A DNA stretch of 64,000 bases from Halomonas sp. GFAJ-1 (GTDB taxonomy: Bacteria; Pseudomonadota; Gammaproteobacteria; Pseudomonadales; Halomonadaceae), in contig CP016490.1 in assembly GCA_002966495.1 (NCBI GenBank), forward strand, positions 1,240,001-1,304,000, given 5' to 3'. The notes below the pieces were generated by a model. That model saw nothing but the letters and a program-made list of their open reading frames with translations, had not been told where the DNA came from and did no database searches. The position numbers were made by a program, and so were the translations under genes. Of the stretch, positions 51,040 to 60,663 are shown one piece after another. Every line of letters begins with the position of its first letter. The first letter of the stretch is position 1.

Positions 51040-52557
51040 ATGACCGAGCGAACCTCCCAAATGGTGGATAGAGAGGGGCTAATTGAACTTGATGTCGAAA
51101 ACGATGTTCGTGATAGCCCACGCTTTAACGAGGATATTGCCCCCACAAAGGCGGCTGAAAGAACCTGGAGTAAATGGAACATTGGCGCGCTATGGGTAGG
51201 GATGTCGATCTGTGTACCGACCTATACGCTGGGGGGGGTACTCACCGCCTATTTTGGCTTAAGCGTAGGGGAGGCACTGTTTGCTATCCTTCTGGCCAAT
51301 ATCATCGTGCTGATTCCGCTCACCTTAAACGCTTTTCCTGGCACGAAATTTGGCATTCCCTTTCCCGTCGTACTGCGCTCATCGTTTGGTATTTTAGGCT
51401 CTAACGTGCCGTGTTTAGTACGGGCGTTAGTAGGCTGTGGCTGGTTTGGTATCCAAACCATGTTTGGCGGTCTCGCTATTCACCTGCTGCTCTCTGCGTT
51501 AATTCCTGCCTGGGCAGCCTTGGGTGGCGTTGGTGAAGTGATCGGCTTTTTTGTCTTTGGGGCGATGAATCTGTATGTGGTGATTCGTGGCGCTGAATCG
51601 ATCAAATGGCTGGAAACACTGGCCGCGCCGTTACTGTTGGCGGTGGGGATTGGGCTGATGATGTGGGCATGGCCGCATATGTCGATGACAGAGCTGCTGG
51701 CTCAGCCGCCATCGCGCCCTGAAGGTGCGTCGGTTTATGGTTACTTCTTTGCTGGCTTAACCGCTATGGTAGGTTTTTGGGCCACGTTGTCGCTGAATAT
51801 TCCCGACTTCAGCCGTTTCGCGAAAAGCCAAAAAGACCAAATTGTAGGGCAAGTGATGGGCTTGCCGCTGACCATGTTCTTCTTTGCAGCACTTGGGGTG
51901 GTACTCACCGCTGCATCTGAGTCACTGGTGGGGCAAACCATTGCTGATCCGGTCAACTTGATTGGCATGATCAACAGCCCTTTCTGGGTGGTGCTGGCGA
52001 TGGTGTTTATTATTATTGCGACGCTTTCCACGAATACGGCCGCGAACATTGTATCGCCTACTAACGACTTCCAAAATATTGCACCTAAGTGGATAAATCA
52101 GACGCGTGGCGTGCTGATGACAGGGGCGGTAGGCGTGCTGCTGATGGGTTATGACCTGTTACAAAAAGCAGGCGTGATCACCCAAGGCGTATCCTTAGAG
52201 CAGATGTACGCTAACTGGTTGCTTGGCTACTCCAGCTTGTTAGGCCCTATTGCAGGTATTATGGCAGTTGATTACTTTTTGATTAAAAAGCAGCGTCTAG
52301 ACGTGCCCAGCCTCTATATGGATAACCATGCGTACCCTGCGGTGAATGTAGCGGGATTTATCGCTTTCGGTGTGCCTGTGGTGCTGACGTTGCTTTCACT
52401 ATTAACCGGCACTATGAACTGGTTCTATGACTACGGCTGGTTTACTGGCTCAGCGTTGGGCGCGATTGTTTATTATGTTGCAAGCCAAGCGTTAGCCACC
52501 TCATCTCAGGTGGGTCCTACGCCGCTAGACGCAAGTGAAGTGATAAAACAGCCATAA
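51040..52557 (+). CDS. NCS1-family nucleobase permease
   Basis: A 505-residue permease with about 12 hydrophobic segments. NCS1 features: FNEDIAPTKAAERTWSKWNIGALWVGMSICVPTYTLGG at the start, GCGWFGIQTMFGG in helix 3, NIPDFSRFAKSQKDQ, and TNTAANIVSPTNDF in helix 8. The family imports cytosine, uracil, allantoin or hydantoins; the adjacent operon suggests cytosine or uracil. GAGGAGA lies five bases before ATG 51040; an upstream in-frame GTG (51001) is unlikely. Confidence 0.92.
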   Translation: MTERTSQMVDREGLIELDVENDVRDSPRFNEDIAPTKAAERTWSKWNIGALWVGMSICVPTYTLGGVLTAYFGLSVGEALFAILLANIIVLIPLTLNAFPGTKFGIPFPVVLRSSFGILGSNVPCLVRALVGCGWFGIQTMFGGLAIHLLLSALIPAWAALGGVGEVIGFFVFGAMNLYVVIRGAESIKWLETLAAPLLLAVGIGLMMWAWPHMSMTELLAQPPSRPEGASVYGYFFAGLTAMVGFWATLSLNIPDFSRFAKSQKDQIVGQVMGLPLTMFFFAALGVVLTAASESLVGQTIADPVNLIGMINSPFWVVLAMVFIIIATLSTNTAANIVSPTNDFQNIAPKWINQTRGVLMTGAVGVLLMGYDLLQKAGVITQGVSLEQMYANWLLGYSSLLGPIAGIMAVDYFLIKKQRLDVPSLYMDNHAYPAVNVAGFIAFGVPVVLTLLSLLTGTMNWFYDYGWFTGSALGAIVYYVASQALATSSQVGPTPLDASEVIKQP

Positions 52558-52581
52558 AACGTTACTAACGCTTGGTCAGCA

Positions 52582-52610
52582 AAAACAGCGCCCGGCCTTT
52601 GGCTGGGCGT
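52582..52610. terminator. hairpin between convergent permease and LysR genes
   Basis: CGCCCGGCC-TTT-GGCTGGGCG pairs fully on the plus strand (one G-U), while the strong T run (CTGTTTTTG) follows on the minus strand. It probably ends the LysR transcript and perhaps the permease transcript too. Confidence 0.7.
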
Positions 52611-52617
52611 TGACGGT

Positions 52618-53523
52618 TTAGTCTGGCTGTTTGAGAAAGCTTAAAAATGCATTAACCACTCGGTTGGGGCGGCGGTCGCGGCGGGTGATTAACACAAAGG
52701 GCGTTAGATAGTGGAGGGTGGCTGCATGGAGCGTGCGCATTTTGCCTGCGGCGACCCATTGGGCGGCAACGTGTTCCGGTAAAAAGCCGATAAAGCGTCC
52801 GGTGAGAATCAAAAAGGCAGCGCCTTCGCGGTCGGAAGCCGACGCCTGTAGGTTAAGCGAGTCGTGGGCTATACGCGCATCGCTGGGCAGTGGGTAGCGG
52901 GGGGTGATGGCGGGCGCAAGGGCAATCTCTGCAGCGCTTATGGCGTCGTCAGGCTGTTTATAAAGCGGATGATCGGCTGAGCAGTAAAGGTAGGAGGGCT
53001 CATCATAAAGTAGGCGAGTTTCCAAACTGGTGGGCAGGTTCACCGCAGGCACCACGCCAACCTGCAAGTGGCCGTCCATTACTCCTCGGATGACCGCATC
53101 CGAAGGCTCCATGTGAATATTAACCGTAACGCTGTGATGGGGGGCGGTCAGCTTCGCCAGTGCATGGGTAACGTGCATGTCGGGCAGCGTTACTAAGTTG
53201 TCGGTAATGCCGATATTCAGCTCACCTTTGATGCTGTGGTGCAGGGCGTTAACGTCGCTTTTAAACGTCTCCAGCGCCGTCAGAAGCGTCAGGCCTGCCT
53301 GATAAATCTCTTTGCCCTCTTCGGTTAAGCTGAACCCTCCGCGCCCGCGCTGGCAGAGTGAAAAGCCTAAACGGCCTTCTAGGTCGTTCATGTGCTGGCT
53401 AATGGCTGAGCGGCTAATCCCCAGGGCAGTTTCGGCCGCGGTAAAGCCGCCGCACTCCACCACGGTTTTAAAAATACGCACCAAGCGTATTTCATAGTCG
53501 CTCATTTGGCCTAGAGTGGGCAT
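52618..53523 (-). CDS. LysR-family transcriptional regulator
   Basis: A 301-residue LTTR. The N-terminal helix-turn-helix is at about residues 20-70 (GGFTAAETALGISRSAISQHMNDLEGRLGFSLCQRG); the rest is a periplasmic-binding-like effector domain starting at GELNIGITDNLVTLPDM. Placed tail-to-tail with the NCS1 permease at the end of the pyrimidine cluster; a role in controlling that cluster is likely but not shown. Confidence 0.88.
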   Translation of the reverse strand: MPTLGQMSDYEIRLVRIFKTVVECGGFTAAETALGISRSAISQHMNDLEGRLGFSLCQRGRGGFSLTEEGKEIYQAGLTLLTALETFKSDVNALHHSIKGELNIGITDNLVTLPDMHVTHALAKLTAPHHSVTVNIHMEPSDAVIRGVMDGHLQVGVVPAVNLPTSLETRLLYDEPSYLYCSADHPLYKQPDDAISAAEIALAPAITPRYPLPSDARIAHDSLNLQASASDREGAAFLILTGRFIGFLPEHVAAQWVAAGKMRTLHAATLHYLTPFVLITRRDRRPNRVVNAFLSFLKQPD

Positions 53524-53717
53524 GGTGCTTTTATATCCTTGAAGAAACCTAGCAAAATTAGCTCTTTAATGGCTCTATTACATTGTAAACTAAGCCTATA
53601 TCCAATTTAATCGTAGATAGAGCTGTACGCTTAACGTTATTCAGTGGGCTATTGTCCCTGTGCAAAAGAGGGCCTGCATTCCCGTTGCGAACATAATTAT
53701 AAGGATTTTAAGGCACC

Positions 53718-56700
53718 ATGCCGCAGAGTTTGCCGCCGTCATCGTCTTTGTCTTCCAACGCTTTTCCTTTATACCGGCGTCAGCGCTGGGGGAGCATTGC
53801 GCTTTATTATGCAGCCATGGTGGGGCTGCTGGTGCTGTTTACGTGGGTATTAAGTGATCAATACCATCAAGAGGTCAACGCCTCCCGAGATCGCAGTGCG
53901 ACCCGTGCGGAGCTGGTAGGGGAGTGGGTAAGCACCACGTTTTCCCTGAGCGATCAGGTGTTAATGGATGTCTCTCAGTTGCTAGAGCCTCCCATGCCCC
54001 CTTTTCCTACTGAACACCGCCATTTTGAGTCGCTGCTTCAAAAGCGCCGCGATAGCCTGCCGATGGTCGAAGAGATAAGCATCATCGATGAGCATGGGCA
54101 GCTACTGGTCAGTTCGAACTTGAGTCATCCTCCCGGCTTTGATACCCGTGGCACGGCGTTTTTCCAGACGTTTCAACAATCGCCGCGGCTTGAGCAGCTG
54201 GTGACCCCTCTCTATTGGTCAGCCTTTTCACGCGACTACCACATTTCCCACGTGCGTCGACTGCGGGGCTTAGAGGGACACTTCAGCGGGTTGGCGGTGG
54301 TGCAAATTGCTCCCCGTGTTTTGGACAGCGCTCTGCAGCGCTTAAGCATGGGAGCGGGTGAGAGCATCGCCATCATTGATACCCAGGGGCAATTAGTGGC
54401 GCGCCGTCCAGGGTTAGATGATCAGACTGCGCTGGGGACGCCTATTGATCACGCGCGTATTACCCAGTTTTTAAACAGCGCTATGCCTCGCGAAAGCATG
54501 CGCATCGTCTCGCCGCTGGAAGGCGATGATCGCTTGTTCTGGCTGCACCGCGTTGAGGGATTGCCGTTTGCCGTGGTGGTGGGTGAGAGCATGCAGCAGG
54601 TGCTGGCGGGCTGGTGGCAGCGGCTATGGATACTCAGTGCCATTTTGGTGTTGATTGGCCTGCTGGGGGGTTGGGGCTTGCGCCACTATCTCAACCGCCT
54701 ACAGCTTGAAATGCAGCTTTATCAGCGTATGCAGGAGCGAGAGCTGGCACGGGCAGAGGCGCAGCAGCGAGAAGCGCGGCTACAGGCGTTAGTCTACTCC
54801 ATCCAGGATATGATCTTTGTGTTTGATAGCCAGGGGGGCGTGATCTACGTTCACGCGATTCATCAGCACCGGCTGCTTAAGAGTGTTCATGACATTACCG
54901 GAAAACACTACAGTGATGTGTTGCCTGAGGAGGTGGCGAAGGCATTTTCCAGCGTCTTTTATCGCGTACGGCGCCATCGGCGTGCTGAGGAGCTTGAGTA
55001 TTCGCTGACATTTGAGGACGAAGTGAGATATTTCGCCGCCACTGTCAGCCCGTTAAGTGATGCTAGCGGTGGTTTTGATGGGGTGCTGGCGTTGGTGCGA
55101 GATATTACCCAAGCGAAGCTGGATGATGTGCAGCTACGCATTGCTGCGACTGCGTTTCAAACCCACCTGGGGATGCTGATTACCGATGCCCAGGGGTGCA
55201 TTTTAAAAGTTAACCGAACCTTTACGCGCATTACAGGCTACCAAGAGAGCGATGTGTTGGGGGAAAACCCGCGCATGTTCAGCTCAGGCCGTCACGATGC
55301 TGATTTTTACCGCACGCTGTGGGGTAATGTCGCTAAATCAGGTAGTTGGGAAGGTGAGGTTTGGAACCGGCGTAAAAATGGCGAAGTATTTCCTGAGTGG
55401 CTCACCATCAGTGCGGTTAAAGATAATGACGGTGTACTGACACATTATGTCGCGACGCTTAGCGATATTACCGAGCGTAAAGCGGCGGAAAAAGAGATCC
55501 ACAAGCTAGCGTTTTACGACCCGTTAACCGGGCTTGCGAATCGCCGTTTGTTTAAGGATCGCTTGGAAGCCATGATGAATGCTCGCCCGCGGAACCCGCA
55601 TCACGGCGCGCTGCTATTTATTGATTTAGATAATTTCAAGCAGGTCAACGACACCCTGGGCCACTACGCCGGTGACCAGCTGCTTCAGCAAATGGCCTCG
55701 CAGCTGCAGGCGGTACTACGGGAAACAGATACCCTGGCGCGTTTAGGGGGTGATGAGTTTGCAGTGGTGATTGATACGCTCAACGAAGATGCTGAGCAAA
55801 CGGCGCTGCTGGCGGAGGGAATTGCCCAAAAGCTGCTGGTCGCTATTCGTCGCCCGGTACTGCTGCGCGATGAGACTGTGATGGTCACCGGGAGTATTGG
55901 TATTACGGTGGTGGATGGCAGTGCGCCAAGCGTCGATGACTATCTGCAGCAAGCGGATATGGCGCTATTCCAGGCCAAAGAAGCCGGGCGCGATACGCTG
56001 AGCTTCTTCGACCCCGCCATGCAGTCAGAGCTGGTGCAGCGTGCGCGGCTTGAGGCAGACCTTCGCCATGCCTTGGCCAATCAGCAGTGGCGGTTGCACT
56101 ATCAGCCCCAAGTCGACCGCGACGGCGTGCCAACGGGGGTAGAAGCGCTGCTACGTTGGCAGCACCCTGAGCGCGGCATGGTGTCGCCCGGGGTGTTTAT
56201 TTCACTACTTGAGAGCACGCGGTTAATTAACGAAGTAGGCGACTGGGTGCTGGAAGAGGCGTGTTGCCAGCTGGCCGAATGGGCGCAGCAGCCGCAGTAC
56301 GCACACTTGGAAATGGCTGTGAATGTGAGCCCACTGCAGTTCCGTGAGCCAGATTTTCTCGCCCGCACCCAAGCTGTTTTGCAACGCACTGGCGCGCCGC
56401 TGGAAAAGTTGAAACTTGAAGTGACTGAAAGCCTGTTTTTAGAAGCCCGCGATGATGCCCGGGCTAAAATGGAAGCATTAAAAGCACTCGGTGTACGCTT
56501 CTCTCTGGATGACTTTGGCACCGGCTACTCATCGCTTGCGTACCTGGCAAAACTGCCGCTGGATCAGCTGAAAATTGACCAGAGCTTTGTGCGTGAAATT
56601 CTGCAAAGCCCTGCCAATGCGGCGATCGTGGAGAGTACCATTGCACTGGCCAAGAGCTTAGGGCTTGACGTGATTGCTGAGGGCGTAGAAACCGGCGAAC

Positions 56701-56810
56701 AGCAGCGCTGGTTGGCCGAGCACGGCTGCTACTGTTATCAGGGGTATCTGTTTGCACGGCCGATGGCGTTGTCTGCGTTAACCCAATGGGTCAGCCAGCA
56801 GAAGGGGTAG
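53718..56810 (+). CDS. membrane sensor GGDEF-EAL protein with Cache and two PAS domains
   Basis: A 1030-residue bifunctional c-di-GMP protein. Order: TM1 (about 32-50), periplasmic Cache-like sensor (about 55-290), TM2 (about 302-322), PAS (about 355-470), PAS/PAC (about 475-590), GGDEF (about 597-755) and EAL (about 770-1025). The cyclase loop RLGGDEF is intact with an RETD inhibitory site; the esterase half has QPQVDRDG, EALLRW, DDFGTGYSSLAYL, KIDQSFV and AEGVET. Both activities are possible; which dominates is unknown. Its 3' end overlaps the convergent GTPase gene by 33 bases. Confidence 0.93.
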   Translation: MPQSLPPSSSLSSNAFPLYRRQRWGSIALYYAAMVGLLVLFTWVLSDQYHQEVNASRDRSATRAELVGEWVSTTFSLSDQVLMDVSQLLEPPMPPFPTEHRHFESLLQKRRDSLPMVEEISIIDEHGQLLVSSNLSHPPGFDTRGTAFFQTFQQSPRLEQLVTPLYWSAFSRDYHISHVRRLRGLEGHFSGLAVVQIAPRVLDSALQRLSMGAGESIAIIDTQGQLVARRPGLDDQTALGTPIDHARITQFLNSAMPRESMRIVSPLEGDDRLFWLHRVEGLPFAVVVGESMQQVLAGWWQRLWILSAILVLIGLLGGWGLRHYLNRLQLEMQLYQRMQERELARAEAQQREARLQALVYSIQDMIFVFDSQGGVIYVHAIHQHRLLKSVHDITGKHYSDVLPEEVAKAFSSVFYRVRRHRRAEELEYSLTFEDEVRYFAATVSPLSDASGGFDGVLALVRDITQAKLDDVQLRIAATAFQTHLGMLITDAQGCILKVNRTFTRITGYQESDVLGENPRMFSSGRHDADFYRTLWGNVAKSGSWEGEVWNRRKNGEVFPEWLTISAVKDNDGVLTHYVATLSDITERKAAEKEIHKLAFYDPLTGLANRRLFKDRLEAMMNARPRNPHHGALLFIDLDNFKQVNDTLGHYAGDQLLQQMASQLQAVLRETDTLARLGGDEFAVVIDTLNEDAEQTALLAEGIAQKLLVAIRRPVLLRDETVMVTGSIGITVVDGSAPSVDDYLQQADMALFQAKEAGRDTLSFFDPAMQSELVQRARLEADLRHALANQQWRLHYQPQVDRDGVPTGVEALLRWQHPERGMVSPGVFISLLESTRLINEVGDWVLEEACCQLAEWAQQPQYAHLEMAVNVSPLQFREPDFLARTQAVLQRTGAPLEKLKLEVTESLFLEARDDARAKMEALKALGVRFSLDDFGTGYSSLAYLAKLPLDQLKIDQSFVREILQSPANAAIVESTIALAKSLGLDVIAEGVETGEQQRWLAEHGCYCYQGYLFARPMALSALTQWVSQQKG

Positions 56811-57785
56811 CTGAAGGCGGGTTGCTAGCGCGTCGGGAACAATCACTTCCAGGCGGGAATCCTGGCGCCAGGCGCAGCCCTCTACACTGAGTTTACCGTC
56901 GGCGCGATTAAGGCGCTTCCAACCGCTGTCGGTATGAAACACCCCTTTTACCCGAGCCGCCGCGGGGAGTTCGCCCAACCACGCTGCTAAGCGGTCGAGG
57001 TCAAAGCGCTCACTCGGGTGCCAGCGCACACCGGTACTGGTGTAGCCAAGGGCGCTAGCGGTTTCTTGCTGGGGTTTGCCAGGCGGAGGTAGAAAGTCAA
57101 AAAAACCGCCTTCTAGACTAGGAGGAGAGGTGGGCTGTTGATGGGCCACGGGTACGTCGGCACGCGTCGAGGTGGCTTTACCGCTGTTAAGTAATCGGGA
57201 AATAGGCAGTTGTCCGGCGTTAGCGTGGTGAATCCATTTGCGCGTTGGCCAAAGCGCGTTGGCGAACTGCTGAGCATTTTCAAGCTGCTCTGGGGCTGAC
57301 TGTTCTCGCATGGTAATCACCACCGCGTCGGCCATGGCCAACTGGTCTTGAAACGTTTCGTGGGCGCGCACGCGCGCTTCATCCAGGCGGCGAGGGTCGA
57401 GCGTGGCGATAATGTCGTGGACATCCACGACGTCTTGAAACGCCTCGCCTCGCAGTAGGTCAAGTAGGCCCGCGGGATGTCCCAGCCCCGAGGGCTCGAT
57501 AATCACGCGGTCAGGTTTGCTGCGCGCCAGTAGGTTTATCAGCGCTGCCTGGAGCACAAACGACAGCTGGCAGCACAGACAACCGCCGGGCAGGCCTTTC
57601 ACTACCACATCCTCACGATGGTCAAACATCGCTTGATCAATGCCAATTTGACCAAACTCGTTGACCAGAATCGCCCACGTTTCATCCACAGGCTTTTGTT
57701 CAAGCAGGCTGTGGATAAGCGTGGTTTTTCCGCTGCCTAAAAAGCCGGTGATGATATGCACCGGTACTTTTTTTAAAGCTGCCAC
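56778..57785 (-). CDS. G3E GTPase (COG0523, CobW/YjiA-type metal chaperone)
   Basis: A 335-residue P-loop GTPase. Walker A GFLGSGKTT (residues 14-22), metal-binding GGCLCCQL (Cys69, Cys71, Cys72), EPSGLGHP, and a C-terminal CobW_C domain (GVRWHPSERFDLDRL, RVKGVFHTDSGWKRLNR). COG0523 proteins deliver or allocate metals such as zinc, cobalt or nickel. It starts three bases after moaA and ends a molybdenum-cofactor/FdhD operon, so a role in formate dehydrogenase or cofactor metallation is plausible. Possible His-poor middle linker (about 190-225). Confidence 0.88.
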   Translation of the reverse strand: MAALKKVPVHIITGFLGSGKTTLIHSLLEQKPVDETWAILVNEFGQIGIDQAMFDHREDVVVKGLPGGCLCCQLSFVLQAALINLLARSKPDRVIIEPSGLGHPAGLLDLLRGEAFQDVVDVHDIIATLDPRRLDEARVRAHETFQDQLAMADAVVITMREQSAPEQLENAQQFANALWPTRKWIHHANAGQLPISRLLNSGKATSTRADVPVAHQQPTSPPSLEGGFFDFLPPPGKPQQETASALGYTSTGVRWHPSERFDLDRLAAWLGELPAAARVKGVFHTDSGWKRLNRADGKLSVEGCAWRQDSRLEVIVPDALATRLQLPLLLADPLG

Positions 57786-57788
57786 GCC

Positions 57789-58796
57789 CTAGCCCCCCGT
57801 CATGTTCATAAAACGTACCACCTGAACGTCGCCATCGGTGGTGAAATGATGGCGTTCAGGCTTCAGCGGCAGCGCATTGATAATAGCCGTTTTCAGTGCC
57901 TGCATATCCCCTGGATAGCGGCGCAGTACAGCGCGTAGATCTACCGAGTGCTCGTTGCCCAGACAGAGCAGCAGGCGCCCTTCAACGGTGACGCGAACAC
58001 GGTTGCAGGTGTCGCAAAAATTGTGGCTGTGGGGCGAGATAAACCCCACACGACTTTCGCTATCGGCCATTTTAAAGTAGCGCGACGGGCCGGGCGTCTT
58101 TTCTGTGGTGGGGATTAGCGGATAGCGCGTTTCAATCAGTGCCTGTACATCGTCGCTGGAGTAGAAGGTCTCTGCCCGGGAGTGGTCAGAAACGTCGCCC
58201 AACGGCATCTCTTCGATAAAGCTAATATCGAGACCTTCCTCACGGGCGAAGGTGACGAGGTCGAGCACTTCATCGTCGTTACGGCCTTTTAAAATCACCG
58301 CGTTGAGCTTAATGCGCTGGAAACCAGCCTCTTTGGCGGCGTGGATGCCGTCAATCACTTTGGCTAAATCACCGGTGCGGGTGAGCTGCTTAAAGCGTTC
58401 CGGGTCGAGTGAGTCCAGGCTTATGTTCAGCCTGCGCAAGCCTCCCGCAAACAACTGTTTCGCGTGTTTGCGTAGGCTGGCGCCGTTGGTGGTCATGGTG
58501 AAGTCGTTAAGCCCTGGCAGCGTGCCTATTTCATCCACTAACTGCTCAATGCCTTTTCGTACCAGCGGCTCGCCGCCGGTGAGGCGGATTTTCTCAACGC
58601 CTAACTCGGTAAAGGCGCGGGCTACCATCGCCAGTTCTTCCAAGGTGAGCACTTGCGCACGAGGCAGAAACACCATCTCCTCGCTCATGCAGTAGACGCA
58701 GCGGAAGTCGCAGCGATCAGTGACAGAAATCCGCACGTAGCTGACACGGCGGCCAAAGTCGTCAATCAGTTGTTTGGCAATCTGTGGATCGGTCAT
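57789..58796 (-). CDS. moaA: GTP 3',8-cyclase MoaA
   Basis: A 335-residue radical-SAM enzyme making the first intermediate of molybdopterin from GTP. N-terminal cluster Cys29, Cys33, Cys36 (CDFRCVYC); SAM motif TGGEPLVRKG; C-terminal cluster FCDTCNRVRVT with a later Cys (LLLCLG); and the conserved C-terminal Gly-Gly tail. ATG 58796 overlaps the moeA stop (ATGA); an in-frame GTG at 58802 is possible. No moaC, moaD or moaE gene is in the window. Confidence 0.95.
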   Translation of the reverse strand: MTDPQIAKQLIDDFGRRVSYVRISVTDRCDFRCVYCMSEEMVFLPRAQVLTLEELAMVARAFTELGVEKIRLTGGEPLVRKGIEQLVDEIGTLPGLNDFTMTTNGASLRKHAKQLFAGGLRRLNISLDSLDPERFKQLTRTGDLAKVIDGIHAAKEAGFQRIKLNAVILKGRNDDEVLDLVTFAREEGLDISFIEEMPLGDVSDHSRAETFYSSDDVQALIETRYPLIPTTEKTPGPSRYFKMADSESRVGFISPHSHNFCDTCNRVRVTVEGRLLLCLGNEHSVDLRAVLRRYPGDMQALKTAIINALPLKPERHHFTTDGDVQVVRFMNMTGG

Positions 58797-60046
58797 TGCC
58801 ACCCCGTTAGTGGTTGAATGGATACCGTTTCACCAGGCTGAGCACCTGCCTGATCATCGCCCAGCTCAATCAGGCAGTTGGCCGCTACCATCGAGGTCAA
58901 AATACCCGACCCCTGAGCGCCGGTCGTGCGCACGTGCAGTGTTCCCTGCGAGTCGCAGCGATACACGCCACGTAAAAAATCGGTGCGCTGCAAGCGGCTT
59001 TTTAGCGGCGTTTCCGCAATGGCCGTTAAGCGCGCAGGTGGTGAAGGCATTTGCCCTTGCAGGCGTTGCAGCAGCGGGACCACAAACTGGCTAAAGGTTA
59101 CCATGACCGCCACCGGGTTGCCGGGCAAGCCAATAAACGGCGTGTGCGATTGGCCAAGCCTGCCGCAGGCCATGGGCCGCCCTGGGCGCAGCGCCACCCG
59201 CCAGAAAGCTAACTGCCCAAGCTGCTCTAACGCTTGGCGAGTGAAGTCGGCATGGCCGACGGAAACGCCGCCGCTGGTAATCACTAAATCGCTGTTTTCG
59301 GCAGCGTCTGCCAGCGCATGCTGAATGACGGTTTGATCATCGGGCAGAATTCCTAGGTCGACGACCTCAGCGACTTGTTCGGCGAGTAGGCCCATCAAGG
59401 CAAATCGGTTGGTGTCGTAAATAGCGGCGCTGGGTAGCGCCTCGCCAGGGGGCGTCACTTCATTACCGGTGGAGAAAATTGCTACCTTGGGGCGTTTAAA
59501 GACCGCAACGTTGGCATAACCCAGCGAGGCAACAAGCCCCAAACTAGCGGCATCAAGGCGAGTGCCCGCGGCCAGGGCAACTTCGCCAGCAGCGATATCT
59601 TCCCCTGCTTGGCGAACGTGCTGGCCGCGTAACACCCGCTCAGGCGCATCAATCACCACGCAATCAGGGTGCTCTACTAGCTGCTCCCGCATAACGACGG
59701 TATCAGCGCCTGCGGGTAGCGGGGCGCCGGTAGTAATGCGCACGCACTGGCCTACACGCACTTGGCCTGCAAACATGTGCCCCGCAAAGGCGTCGCCTGC
59801 AATGGGCCAGCGGGTCTGGCAAGGCGTTGTTTCGGGCCAAGCAAGCGCTACCCCGTCCATGGCAGCATTGGTGTTTTGCGGCACATTAATAGGGGCGGTG
59901 ATATCGACAGCGAGTCGCCTGCCATAGGCCTGACTGAGCGCGATGTACTCACTCCCCACTGGGCGCTCAACCAGTGTCATAAGCGCTTCCCGCGCGGTGT
60001 CAACGGGGAGCATCTGTTCGCCTAGCTCAAAGCACGACAGGCTCAT
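58793..60046 (-). CDS. moeA: molybdopterin molybdenumtransferase MoeA
   Basis: A 417-residue enzyme inserting molybdate into adenylylated molybdopterin. Typical blocks: NTNAAMDGVALAW, ITTGAPLPAGADTVVMREQ, VAIFSTGNEVTPPGEALPSAAIYDTN, ITSGGVSVGHADFT, RPGRPMACGRL and FIGLPGNPVAVMVTF. Overlaps mobA upstream and moaA downstream by four bases each. Confidence 0.95.
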   Translation of the reverse strand: MSLSCFELGEQMLPVDTAREALMTLVERPVGSEYIALSQAYGRRLAVDITAPINVPQNTNAAMDGVALAWPETTPCQTRWPIAGDAFAGHMFAGQVRVGQCVRITTGAPLPAGADTVVMREQLVEHPDCVVIDAPERVLRGQHVRQAGEDIAAGEVALAAGTRLDAASLGLVASLGYANVAVFKRPKVAIFSTGNEVTPPGEALPSAAIYDTNRFALMGLLAEQVAEVVDLGILPDDQTVIQHALADAAENSDLVITSGGVSVGHADFTRQALEQLGQLAFWRVALRPGRPMACGRLGQSHTPFIGLPGNPVAVMVTFSQFVVPLLQRLQGQMPSPPARLTAIAETPLKSRLQRTDFLRGVYRCDSQGTLHVRTTGAQGSGILTSMVAANCLIELGDDQAGAQPGETVSIQPLTGWQ

Positions 60047-60663
60047 AGTCTCTCCTGGGGGGCAGTCGCTAGCGCTAGCTCCAAGCGATGTTTTTCTTCC
60101 TCAGTATTTAAGTTGGCAAACGCCTCAGGGCAGTCGGACATATCCACCTTGCACCACGCGTGGCGGGCGAACCAGCGGTCGATTTTGCGCTCGCCCTGGG
60201 CAAGGGCGTCGGCAAGGTCGTCAGCTAACGAGGTGCGCAAGAGGACGACAACCGGGTGAAGGCGCTCACCGTCGAAGGCGACGGCGATATCCTGCTCGCC
60301 GCTTTCCGTCATAATGCCCGCAAGCATGCGCGGCACGAGGTCGTTGGGTAGAGCAGGGGAGTCGCAAGGGGCGACCAGAAGCCAGGGCGTTTTAGCCGCC
60401 CGTAGCCCGCTATAAATGCCCATCAACGGCCCTTTAAAGCCGCCCTCTGCATCTTCTATCACCCGGTTAGCGAATGGCGCGTAGCCGTCACTATTGCGGT
60501 TGGCATTAATCAGCAGCTCAGCCACGCGGCCTTCCAAGCGCTTTGCAACATGGGCCACCAGCGGCAGCCCGGCGAAGGGTTCAAGACCTTTGTCGCGGCC
60601 ACCCATCCGGCGACCTTCACCGCCGGCCAAAATCATGCCGGTTATGTCGTGTGTTGCGATCAT
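60043..60663 (-). CDS. mobA: molybdenum cofactor guanylyltransferase MobA
   Basis: A 206-residue nucleotidyltransferase that adds GMP to Mo-molybdopterin, giving the bis-MGD form used by formate dehydrogenases. GMILAGGEGRRMGGRDKGLEPF (nucleotide loop) and VAPCDSPALPNDLVPRM (metal site Asp) are clear. Overlaps fdhD and moeA by four bases each. mobB is not visible. Confidence 0.94.
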   Translation of the reverse strand: MIATHDITGMILAGGEGRRMGGRDKGLEPFAGLPLVAHVAKRLEGRVAELLINANRNSDGYAPFANRVIEDAEGGFKGPLMGIYSGLRAAKTPWLLVAPCDSPALPNDLVPRMLAGIMTESGEQDIAVAFDGERLHPVVVLLRTSLADDLADALAQGERKIDRWFARHAWCKVDMSDCPEAFANLNTEEEKHRLELALATAPQERL

